From positions 1 through 37,915 of the forward strand of contig CAZVEV010000024.1 of assembly GCA_964625865.1 (NCBI GenBank): a stretch of DNA of 37,915 nucleotides. The letters are read 5' to 3'. The stretch's first letter is position 1; every line of letters begins with the position of its first letter. Below, in pieces: positions 14,789-22,900 of the stretch. The translations under genes were made by a program, and so were the position numbers. Origin of the DNA: CAZVEV01 sp964625865. Lineage in GTDB: Bacteria; Planctomycetota; Phycisphaerae; SM23-33. The notes beneath the pieces were generated by a model that was not told where the DNA came from, did not search any database, and saw only the letters and a list, made by a program, of their open reading frames with translations.

Positions 14789-15847
14789 TCAGAACTCGTA
14801 CTTTATCTCGATGCCCCAGGTGTCGTCGGCGCTGGCGTTGGCGACGTGCCCGAGGATGCCCGCCAGCGCGGAGATCGTCAGGTGCCTGTTGACGATGAAA
14901 CTGGCCGACAGGGCGTGCCAGTTGTCCTCGTCGCCGATCAGGCCCGGGATCTGGCGGTACGGGTTTCGCTTCTGGCGAAACTCGTAGCCCAGGACCAGCC
15001 AGTTGGCCGGCAGGCAGACGGCGCTGCCCTCGAACGATCCGCGATAGCTCTTCGAGAAGCCCAGCAGACCCAGTTGGGCCGCCTTGCTCAGGCGCATGCC
15101 GCCGGTCAGGATCAGCGGCCTGCCAAACGCGAGCGTCGGGAACATCTTCGTAGCCGTGACCGTGTAATCCACGCCGTAGTTCTTCTTGAATCCGATTCCG
15201 CTCAGCCCCCGGCCGAGCCGGCGGTTGATGGTGTTCAAGCCGTGGTTGTGCTTGAAGTGCACACCGGCGGTGACGGCCGGGACGGGCTGGCCGAACAGCT
15301 TGAAGCTGTTCTCCTCGATGACCTTCACCCGGGCGTTGAGGTGGTGCAGCCACGCATCGCGACGCGTCGGGTTGGCTCCCGCCTTGCGGAGGTCGTCGTA
15401 CAGAGAACCCAGGTACAGGTGATTCATCGCGTAACCGATCTCGACGCGGTTCATGATCGCCTGCGAAACGGTAAACACGTGCAGTCGCTTGGTGGCGATG
15501 CCCATGAAGCCGTAGGACACGGTGGGTCCGGCAAAGTGCTTGCCCCCCCCACATCCGCAGTTGCAGTAGTTGCACAGGTACGCCAGCGGCGTGATCGCCC
15601 CGCCGGAGTAGCCCTCGATGCAGTGGAAGGGCAGGGGGACGCACTTGGGATCGTCGCAGGGCTCTTCCGGAGGCGCGTCGCCTGCGGCGTCGTCGGCGGG
15701 CGGGGCCTCGGTCTCGCTTGCCGCGGCCAGCGCGTCCAGCCAGGTCCGTGCGGGCGCCCGGGTTGGCGCCTGCGGGGTCTCGCCGAGGCTCACCACGGCG
15801 GGCAGGACGAAGAACGTGACGATCAGTACTGTGATGACTTTCTTCAT
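14789..15847 (-). CDS. exported outer-membrane-like protein with Cys-rich segment (DUF3034-like)
   Basis: The product is 352 aa with a signal peptide (MKKVITVLIVTFFVLPAVVS), a Pro/Ala/Asp-rich linker, then CDDPKCVPLPFHCIEGYSGG and CNYCNCGCGGG, and alternating beta-strand-like segments ending in IEIKYEF. A terminal aromatic residue is the usual signal of outer-membrane beta-barrels. The EGxSGGAITP segment resembles DUF3034 proteins, a weak match by memory. It starts 5 nt after the methyltransferase stop, and its ribosome site (AAAGGA) lies in the end of that gene. The Cys cluster is unusual for a barrel and could bind metal or haem; this is speculation. Confidence 0.75.
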   Translation of the reverse strand: MKKVITVLIVTFFVLPAVVSLGETPQAPTRAPARTWLDALAAASETEAPPADDAAGDAPPEEPCDDPKCVPLPFHCIEGYSGGAITPLAYLCNYCNCGCGGGKHFAGPTVSYGFMGIATKRLHVFTVSQAIMNRVEIGYAMNHLYLGSLYDDLRKAGANPTRRDAWLHHLNARVKVIEENSFKLFGQPVPAVTAGVHFKHNHGLNTINRRLGRGLSGIGFKKNYGVDYTVTATKMFPTLAFGRPLILTGGMRLSKAAQLGLLGFSKSYRGSFEGSAVCLPANWLVLGYEFRQKRNPYRQIPGLIGDEDNWHALSASFIVNRHLTISALAGILGHVANASADDTWGIEIKYEF

Positions 15848-15852
15848 TTCGA

Positions 15853-16656
15853 TTATCCTTTCTTCGCGACGAACAGGCCCTGGGCGATACGGCCTTCGTG
15901 GGCCAATCCCTGCATGAACTGCATCTCGCCGCCCATCGCCTGCATCAGGTCCATGTCGAAACCGATGATCTTCAGCGCGTCGTAGGTCAGTTGCATGTTC
16001 AGCATGTTCAGGTACAGGTCGACGTGGGGGGCGAACCGCCCGGTGTCTTCGGCGGCGACGACCTCGCAGCCGTTGTCTGCCAGCAGGGCCGAGTAGCCCG
16101 CGATGTCCTGGACGTTGGGGAACTTCATGAACTTCAGGAACCGTTCGGCCTGGGCGTCGTCCAGACCCGCGGGGCCCTCGACCCAGTCGGTGAAGGCGAT
16201 GGTTCCGCCGGGCTTGACCAGGCGGGCGGCTTCCGCGATCAGGGCGGGTTTGTCGACGACGTAGCACCAGGCGTCCTCGCCCCAGACGAAGTCCGCCTCG
16301 CCGTCAGGCAGCGGGGTCGCCGACGCGTCGGCCTGCACGAACGTGATCTTGTCGGCGAGCCCTTCGTCGGCGCATCGCTGCGGTCCGACCTGGACCATGC
16401 GATCGGTCGCGTCGACGCCCGTCATGCGGGCCACGCCCCGGAAGCGGACGAGGAACCGCATGCCCGCCCCGATGCAGCAGCACAGGTCCACGCCGCTGCT
16501 GCCTTCGGCAATCTCCGCCTTGGCGGCGAGGTCCATCGACGACGCAAACCCACCGATGTGGATCTGCTCGCCCATGACCAGTTCCCACAACCGTCCTTCC
16601 GGGCCGTCGTACACCGCCTGCACGTTGCTCAGCCCGATTCCCTGTACGGCCTTCAT
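15853..16656 (-). CDS. class I SAM-dependent methyltransferase (UbiE/sarcosine-methyltransferase-like)
   Basis: The product is 267 aa. It shows the Rossmann-type SAM site (GVDLCCCIGAGMRF), an acidic GVDATDRMV, the motif FVQADASATPLPDGEADFVW and GGTIAFTDWVEGP. These match small-molecule methyltransferases of the ubiquinone/sarcosine-dimethylglycine type; the acceptor is unknown. The start at 16656 follows GGGAG. It heads the operon of outer-membrane-like protein, dehydratase subunits and activator. A strong intrinsic terminator lies in its leader (16705-16741), so expression is probably controlled by termination or antitermination. Confidence 0.85.
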   Translation of the reverse strand: MKAVQGIGLSNVQAVYDGPEGRLWELVMGEQIHIGGFASSMDLAAKAEIAEGSSGVDLCCCIGAGMRFLVRFRGVARMTGVDATDRMVQVGPQRCADEGLADKITFVQADASATPLPDGEADFVWGEDAWCYVVDKPALIAEAARLVKPGGTIAFTDWVEGPAGLDDAQAERFLKFMKFPNVQDIAGYSALLADNGCEVVAAEDTGRFAPHVDLYLNMLNMQLTYDALKIIGFDMDLMQAMGGEMQFMQGLAHEGRIAQGLFVAKKG

Positions 16657-16704
16657 ACGCACATCTCCCTTCTCTGGTGGGCGCCCGCGGCGCCCGTGGA
16701 GTAT

Positions 16705-16741
16705 GGAAAAGAAAAGGGAGCCGCGCCTCTGCGCAGCTCCC
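16705..16741 (-). terminator. leader terminator upstream of methyltransferase operon
   Basis: On the minus strand GGGAGC pairs with GCTCCC (16736-16741 with 16716-16721), with inner GCGC/GCGC pairing around CTCT, followed by TTTTCTTTT. It lies about 50 nt before the methyltransferase ATG with no evident promoter between, so it acts either as an attenuator or as the end of the small upstream gene. Confidence 0.78.
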
Positions 16742-16768
16742 ATGGTGACACCCGTGTTGTCCTGCGTG

Positions 16769-16972
16769 TCATTCCAGCAGTTCTCTGGACGTTCGCTCGC
16801 TGCAACTGAACATTCTCCGTCCCGGACCGTCATGCATGCCGACCGGGACCGTCAGCCTCGATGGCGCCCGCCATGAGCGCCGCAAGGGTCCCGCTCAGCA
16901 ATGCTCCAGGAGGCCCGTGGCGATCATCGCCGCGAGCCGATGGAGAATCGTGATGTTGTATCGACGAACCAT
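16769..16972 (-). CDS. candidate small selenoprotein or regulatory leader ORF with in-frame UGA
   Basis: ATG at 16972 is preceded by GGAGAG. After 25 codons ending LLEHC there is a UGA (16897-16895), and the frame stays open for 41 more codons to TGA at 16769. Past the UGA the peptide reads AGPLRRSWRAPS: RSWRAP occurs at exactly the same distance from UGA as in selenoprotein A, and the two DNA stretches differ only at third codon positions. LE precedes the UGA by two residues in both. A SECIS-like hairpin follows at the same 14-nt spacing. The rest does not resemble the paralogues, and the Cys at U+4 is missing (a Cys precedes U instead). It may be a small selenoprotein, a Sec-sensing leader peptide or a relic. 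Confidence 0.5.
16864..16880 (-). promoter_or_regulatory. SECIS-like hairpin in methyltransferase leader
   Basis: GCGCTC-ATGGC-GGGCGC (6-bp stem with one G-U pair) starts 14 nt after the UGA at 16897-16895. Spacing, stem length and the TGGC part of the loop match the SECIS hairpins of the two selenoprotein paralogues. Confidence 0.5.
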
Positions 16973-16984
16973 GGTCTCTCCGTA

Positions 16985-17099
16985 TCGCTATCCGTTGCGA
17001 ACTACAGATATACACCCGTGGGGATATGCATGTCACGCGCCGTTTTCGGGCGAGCAACACCTCGGGTGCATCCCTCGTAAGTAGGTAAAGCGATAGCGA
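16985..17099 (-). ncRNA. aptamer-like structured leader, class unknown
   Basis: A 115-nt region is closed by an 8-bp stem (16985-16992 with 17092-17099), directly before the ribosome site of the small UGA-containing ORF. Inside, CACCCG (17013-17018) can pair with CGGGTG (17063-17068), and GGGATATGCA (17021-17030) with TGCATCCC (17067-17074) with a two-base bulge; the pairings cross, as in a pseudoknot or a switch. A small hairpin with arms TATCTG/CGGATA overlaps the closing stem. The position upstream of a SAM-dependent methyltransferase suggests a riboswitch, but it matches no class I can name. Confidence 0.4.
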
Positions 17100-17348
17100 A
17101 CCGGTCTGGTGCAGGAAGACAGGGGCGCACAGGATCCCCCAGCACGCACGAGGCCGCGGCCTGAGCGACGATCTCTCGGCCAAGGGGGTAGGAGGCGTCT
17201 GAAGGCGTGGCATGCGGCTACGGGGCGGCCAGGCGCTTTAGCCGCCTTCTGTGAGGGCGGTCTCCTGACGGGAACCGTCGGCCGGCTCGGGCGTCAGAAG
17301 GGATATGGACTCGTACGGCAAACACCGGTCGGAATAGAATGTCCGCGC
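17100..17348. other. intergenic region, no gene recognised
   Basis: Between the divergent methyltransferase leader and the promoter of selenoprotein B. It holds a GC-rich hairpin (GCCGCC with GGGCGG near 17239-17260) but no convincing coding sequence. A minus-strand promoter for the leader must lie here or just inside the structured region; I could not place it. Confidence 0.5.
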
Positions 17349-17376
17349 TTGTCCAAACGAGAAGGCGTTGTATAAT
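17349..17376 (+). promoter_or_regulatory. sigma70-type promoter of selenoprotein B
   Basis: TTGTCC at 17349-17354 and TATAAT at 17371-17376 with a 16-base spacer. This lies about 70 nt before the chosen ATG. Confidence 0.68.
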
Positions 17377-17447
17377 AAAGAGGCATGGATCGCACGGCGT
17401 CGGTGTGTCGACGCGGTGTGCGGGCTTTCAGACACAGGAGAATCCTG

Positions 17448-18731
17448 ATGAGACGACCTTGCGCAAGACGCTGCGTCCTGCTGGGCGTGGCAGTGGCCCT
17501 GCTGTCGGCCCCGGCGGTCGCGGGGGTGGGCGATCTGACCTACGCCAAGGGCCCGGCTGTCGGGCGGGGGACGACCGTGCAGTTCGCTACGCCCCGGAAG
17601 ATCCCGGGGACCGGCGGCAACGGCGACCTGGTGGTTGCCAGCGGCAAGTTCGGGGGCAGGCCGATCCAGGCGGCGTTGACCGGCACGAAGGGCTTCGACT
17701 CCCTGCGGCTGGACCTGACGGGCAAGGGCGACTTCCGCAAGGCCCCCAGGATACCCGTCCGAACGATGCGCAAGTCCAAGACGGCCTACACCGCGACGAT
17801 CGGCCCGGCGCAGGTGGAGCTTGCCAACGGCGGCAAGCCCGTGCCGGTAACCGTGTCGGGCCACTACTACGAGTCCAGGGGACGCCCGCGGCTGTACCTC
17901 TATCTGACCGCGATGGTCGAGGGCTCCTGCGCGTTCGGCTCGACGGTGCGGAAGGTTCGCATCACCGACGCGTCGGGCAACCTGCGTTTCGACGATGCGG
18001 TCAGCGGCACGCCGAGAGGACGATACGACACCATCCTGCTTGCCGACGAGAACGGGCGGTTCCCCAGCAGCCGAACGGCGGGGACGGCGCTGGGCCATCC
18101 GATGCAGGTCGACGGGGCGTGGTACACGCCGGCCGTCAAGGGCATGAAGGTCTCAGCCAGGCGGGCGACCTGTGCGATGGGCAAGGTCTCGGGCAAGGGG
18201 GACAAGTGGCAGTTGTCGCTGCGCGGCCGCAAGTACACGCTGACCGTTGACGGCGGGTCCGAGCCGGTTGAGATCCCCGCCGACACGTACCAGGTGTCGC
18301 GCTGCAACTATTACGACACGGGCTCGGCGGGCTCGTCGCGAGCAGTGGTCAGCACGTACCCGCACCTGTCGGTCAAGGTCGAGGCGGGCAAGACGGTTGC
18401 GATCCCGATGGGCATGCCGATCAAGGTGAAGATGGCCGCGACGGCCAGGGGCGGCAAGGTGTCGTTCTCGGTCAAGCAGACCGATGCGGCGGGCAGTCGC
18501 ATCCTCAGCATCACCAACAGCAAGGGCGGCCGCGTCAAGGCCCCCGCGATCGACGTGCTCGACAAGGCGGGCAAGTTAGTTTACACGGCCCAACTGGAGT
18601 ATGGGTGAGGCGGCACCTGTAAGCACACGTGGCGTGTGCCCGAAGGACTGTCCGGCGAGTATACCCTCCGTCTGAAGTACGACGTCAAGCCGTTTGCCGT
18701 CGAAGCAAGCGAGGCGAAGATCTCGCTGTAA
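17448..18731 (+). CDS. selenoprotein with in-frame UGA, new paralogous family (member B)
   Basis: The product is 427 aa if the UGA at 18606-18608 is Sec (U387). The signal peptide is MRRPCARRCVLLGVAVALLS followed by APAVAG. The beta-rich body aligns with member A (5091-6419): matching LRLDLTGKGDF, VDGAWYTPAVKG, VEIPADTYQVSRC and VEAGKT segments. After AQLEYG comes U, then GGTCKHTWRVPEGLSG and 25 further residues to TAA at 18729. U387 and C391 form the same UxxxC spacing as in A. A SECIS hairpin follows the UGA. The ATG at 17448 has AGGAG at good distance; an ATG at 17385 has none and lies too near the promoter. Selenoprotein C follows about 280 nt downstream on the same strand. Function is unknown; the exported location and U/C pair suggest redox chemistry. 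Confidence 0.86.
18623..18639 (+). promoter_or_regulatory. SECIS element of selenoprotein B
   Basis: GCACACG-TGG-CGTGTGC begins 14 nt after the UGA. Compared with member A two stem pairs change on both sides (G-C to A-T and T-A to A-T), while the loop TGG and spacing are kept. This is the pattern expected of a functional SelB-binding hairpin. Confidence 0.83.
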
Positions 18732-18760
18732 CGCTTATGCATTGACATCCGAAGCAGGCG

Positions 18761-18910
18761 AACGCCCACAGGCTCCGCCCTGTGGGGTTCTGACGAAGAG
18801 GCTCCTTCCTCTTCTGACCGTAGCGCGGCGACGCGGTTGTCGGAGTGCGCCTGCGATGGACGAACGATTCGTTGAATGCAGACCCCACGGGGCGGAGCCC
18901 GTGGGCGTTT
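18761..18910. repeat. pair of inverted 30-bp palindromic repeats
   Basis: AACGCCCACAGGCTCCGCCC.. at 18761-18790 and its inverted, slightly diverged copy at 18881-18910 flank about 90 bp. Each unit is itself a hairpin. A third copy is near 23997-24027. They resemble REP pairs. The region between the selenoprotein B stop and the selenoprotein C start holds nothing else recognisable. Confidence 0.78.
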
Positions 18911-19014
18911 GTTTGCGCTGCTGCTCGGCAATGGCGCCGTTCGGATTACGTGTGCGTTACTCAATGAGCGGATATCCGCGTGTTCGTGTGGACCGGTTAC
19001 AGGAGAACTCGACG

Positions 19015-19803
19015 ATGAATCGCATGACACGGTTATGCAGCATCGGGCTGCTGCTTGGGGCGACGATCCTGATCGCCGCCAGCCGGGCAGACGCCCAGAG
19101 AAGGCCCTCCTCCCGCCGGCCGCGAGGACCGCAACTGAAGGTCGGCCAGGTCGCGCCGGAGATCGAGCTGTTGCCCCTGGTCTTCAAAAAGAACGAGAAG
19201 GGCGAAAGCGTCGGGGTCATCGGCACGAAGAAGATCAAGCTCTCGACGTTCAGGGGCGCCGCCCCGGTCGTCATCTTCTCGTCGAGCTATACATGACCCC
19301 CCTTCCGCCGCGTCGCACCCGCGGTGGAAACCTTGTACAAGGCGTACAAGGGCAAAGCACAGTTCTTCCTGGTCTACACACGTGAAATCCATCCGACAGC
19401 GAAGAAGAGTTCCTCGTCGTCCGGCAGGGGCTCGACACGACGGCGCAGCGTGGTCATCGCCCAGCACACGAATATCAAAGAGCGCGTGATCGCCGCCGAC
19501 AAGTGCATGAAGGGCCTTAAGCTCACGATCCCCTGCCTGCTGGACACGATGGACAACGCCTTCCTGAAGGCCTACGGCGGCATCCCTGCCGGGACAGCCG
19601 TTATCGATATCAACGGCAAGATCGCCTACTGGAACCCCGGCGCCCCCAACGGCTGCAGGCCCAAGAACGCCGAGGACGCCCTCAAGAAGCTCCTCGCCGC
19701 CGGCGGCGCCGCGATCCCCGCCAAGTGGGCGCCGATCAAGGTTCCTCAACCCAAGCCCGCCAAAGTGACCGCCAAGGCGACGAAGAGCAAACCCGTCGAC
19801 TGA
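19015..19803 (+). CDS. deiodinase-like thioredoxin-fold selenoprotein with in-frame UGA
   Basis: The product is 262 aa if the UGA at 19294-19296 is Sec (U94). A signal peptide (MNRMTRLCSIGLLLGATILI, cleavage after RADA) is followed by VGQVAPEIELLPL, typical of thioredoxin-fold proteins, and LSTFRGAAPVVIFSSSYT-U-PPFRRVAPAVETLY. T-U-P-P-F is the active-site signature of the iodothyronine deiodinase-like family, here with Tyr instead of Cys two residues before U. FFLVYTREIHP, PCLLDTMDNAFLKAYGG and PAGTAVIDINGKIAYW complete the family pattern after the UGA, proving the frame continues. The ATG at 19015 has GGAG upstream. It follows selenoprotein B on the same strand and converges with a PQQ protein. 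Likely a periplasmic peroxide or thiol oxidoreductase; bacterial members have no known iodothyronine role. Confidence 0.92.
19303..19329 (+). promoter_or_regulatory. SECIS candidate of selenoprotein C
   Basis: TTCCGCCGCG (19303-19312) pairs with CGCGGTGGAA (19320-19329) over 10 bp with one G-U pair, around TCGCACC. It starts 7 nt after the UGA and the loop lies 17-23 nt downstream, suitable for a bacterial SECIS. The loop differs from those of A and B. Confidence 0.65.
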
Positions 19804-19816
19804 GCGCGCAACGATC

Positions 19817-19895
19817 GGGTGCCGTGGTTTGACGCGAAGCGGCAACCACGCTGCGTTGAATCGTGGTTGCCGCTTCGCGTCAACCCACGGCACCC
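19817..19895. repeat. 34-bp inverted repeat between convergent genes
   Basis: Positions 19817-19850 and 19862-19895 are inverted copies with one mismatch and an 11-base loop. It sits between the stops of selenoprotein C and the minus-strand PQQ gene, so it may block read-through in both directions, although it lacks a T-run. It could also be a MITE-like insertion. Confidence 0.9.
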
Positions 19896-19925
19896 TGCGC
19901 TCCGCAGCCCACGGCGCCCGGCTGG

Positions 19926-22900
19926 TCAGTCGTTGGGAGCTTTCGGGTCGAAGGCGATTATGCGCCCGTCCATGGTGGACATGTAGAGGGTCTTGCCCGC
20001 AACGATCAGGCCGTCAAAGACCGGAGGCGAGGCGAGTGTGTATTCGGCCAGCGCCTTGCCCGTCCCGGGGTCAACCGCCTGCAGGACGCCCCCGCTCTTG
20101 CCCGCCAGCGCGGCGGCCTGGGCGGCCAGGCGCTTTTGCGTGTCAGCAACGGTGTACTTCTGGAAGGCGGCGTCTTCGTCGAGGATGTCCCGGGGGCCGG
20201 CAACGAACAGCACGCCGTCAGCCATCGCCATCGCCCGCACCATGATCGTCATGTCCCGCGTCCAGGTGAACTTCGTCCCGCCGCTGGTGCCGCGCCGCCT
20301 CTTGCGGTCGGTGGGGGCCTTGCGGGGGCGCGAGGTCTTGCCGGCCCCGGCGGGCTTGAACACGAGCGCCTCGCCGAACGGCCCGGCGACGGTCTGGGCC
20401 TTGGGCATGCTGATCCGCCCGTGGTTCCCGCCGGCCGACTGGTCCCGGGCCTTGCCGCCCTTGAAATCCAGGTGGAGTACGAGGCCCTTGCGGTCGGCGG
20501 CAGACAGCTTGGCGGGCTTCGAAGCGAGGGCTCCGATCTGCTCGCCGCTCAGGGCGCGATGGAAGAGCATCACCTCGTCCATCGCCCCGCTGAAGGGCAC
20601 GAGCGGGGCGGGCAGGAGCTGGTGCGTGTCGTCGCAGCCGACCTTCATCCCGATCAGCGGGTCGCCCGTCAGCAGGGGAACGCCCCCCACCGTGCCGCCC
20701 AGCTTGCCATTGACGTACACATGCATCTTCCCGCCGGCCTCCAATACGCCTGCCACGTGCACCCAGTCCGTACCGATCGGCCCGGCCGACGCGATGCTGT
20801 GCGTCTTCTTGTTGGCGCGAAGGAGCATCCGCAGCTTGCCGTCGGTGACGATCAGCGCAAAGCCGATCGCCTGGGCCCCGCGGACGAGGATCGTCCCGTC
20901 CTTCGCCGACGTCTTGACCCAGGCAGCGATCGTCAGGGGCTTGCGTGTCGGGTCGAGGGTGGCGGACTTCCCGAACGCGATGCCCGGCAGGCCGGACGCA
21001 TCGGCAGGCGGCGCGCCGCCGGGCTTGGCGAGCGGTGCCTTGGCCGTCTTCGACGTGCTCAAGGCGAACAACTGGTAATCGATCACCGACGACCAGCGGT
21101 AGTAGCTCGGTTTTCGCCCGTAGCCGAACACGGACGTGCCGCTCTTGACGAGGATACGCCCGGCCGGGTTGCTCTTGCCGTTACCGTAACCCCCGATTCC
21201 GCCGGAGAACCCGTCGCTGATCAGCCAGTACGTCCGATGGAACCACGAATCGTCGGTGAACCCGTACGGGGCGAACAGGTGGTGGTGCCCGCTGCCGGGC
21301 CCGAGTTTGAGACGCTTGCCGGTCAGGTCCATCGCCTGGGACCGCATGAACAACCGCTCGCCGTCGCTGGACAGGACGTCGGGCAGGGCGACCGGCATGT
21401 TCAGGCCGCGGACGTGGACCTGCAGGTTCTTGCCCGTCGCCGGGTCGCGGTCGTCGAGGACCTTCTCGCCCAGCAGCTTGCCCGTCTCGACGTCCAGGCG
21501 GCAGATGCGGAGCCCGCCGTCGAGGAACATCGAACGCCCCGCGACCACGGTGGCCACGCCGTCCTGTACGAGCACCGACCCACTGACCGGCCAGGCCGAC
21601 TCGACCTGACCGAACGAGACGATTCGCCGATCGACCGGGGCCGCCCGGAAACGCCACGCCAGCACGCCGTCGCCAGCCCGGAGGCACGTGACGTAGCCGT
21701 CGGCCGAGCCGAACAGCACGCGCCCGCGGTCCAGCGTCGGGGCCGAGTCGACCCGCCCGCCGGCGACGTGGGTCCATCGCAGCGTGCCGGAGGCCGCATC
21801 GAGTGCATACACCAGGCCGCGGTCGATGTCGGCGACGATCAGCGTCCCGCCGGCGACGACCGGCTGGGTCAGGCGCCCGCCGAGTTTCGTAGCCCACCCG
21901 GTCTTGATGCGGGCGGGTACCTTCGCAGCCGATGCGCCGGTGCGGGCCGGGTCGTGACGGTACGTCGGCCAGGCACTGCCTGAGATTTCAGATTTGGGAT
22001 CTGAAACCGTCTTGCCATATGCGGGGCCCTTTTCGAGGCGACGGACCTTTGACCTTGAACCTTCAACCTTCGACCTCTTCGCCGCCAGCGCGGTGAAGCC
22101 GAAGAGCTTCGCCTCCGGGAAACACGCGCAGGGGTGCGGAGGGGAGTAGGTAAAGCCGTTACACGGCATGATGCCGTACAGGCATCCCCCGCGGACCCAG
22201 TGATGGGGCGTCCACTGGCCGGTCTTGATATCCACGTACTCGATCCCGTTCCGCGAGCAGAGGATGAAGCGGTCGGTCGCCTTGGCGCGGTAGCAGCGAT
22301 GATGGAACCACGAGGTCTTGACCGTCGGCGGGTAGTTCTTGACCTTGGCGCCGGTGGCGATGTCGTGGCCGGAGTAGGCCCCGCTGGCGGCGTTCTTTGC
22401 CGTCGCGCCTGCCCAAACCTTGCCGTCAATCACGAACAGGTCCTCGGGCGAGTTATAGCCGCTGTAAGGATGGTCCGCCGTCCAGAGCTTCTTGCCCGTG
22501 GCCGCATCCAGGGCGGTCATCGTGTCCTGCCCGATGTCCTTGGAGCCCCAGCCCATGTAGGACATGTGCGTCTTCTCGCCGCCGGCGAACAGCACCTTGC
22601 CCTCGTGAACGACCAGCGTCGGGGCGAACCAGGACTGGAGCCCCTGCCCGTGCAGGCCCTGCCAGACGGGCACCGGTTCGGAGGTCCACTGCACCTTCCC
22701 CGTCTGACGATTCAGGGCGACGATCGCCTTGGAGTCGTGGAAGTAGACTCCCTTGCCGTCGCTCGCCAGCGTCAGCGGCAGGACCGTGCCTTCCCGCTCC
22801 CACAGCGCCTTGCCGCCGGCCGCATCGAACGCGCGGATCACGCGATCGCCGTGACTCCAGCGTTTCGAGCGGATGCCCGCCCAGATCTTCGACATGTGCG

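Noticed and set aside
16985..17099. SAH riboswitch before the methyltransferase
   Set aside because: AACGGCGC resembles part of the SAH consensus, but the partner GAGCGCUGC strand and P1 arrangement are absent.
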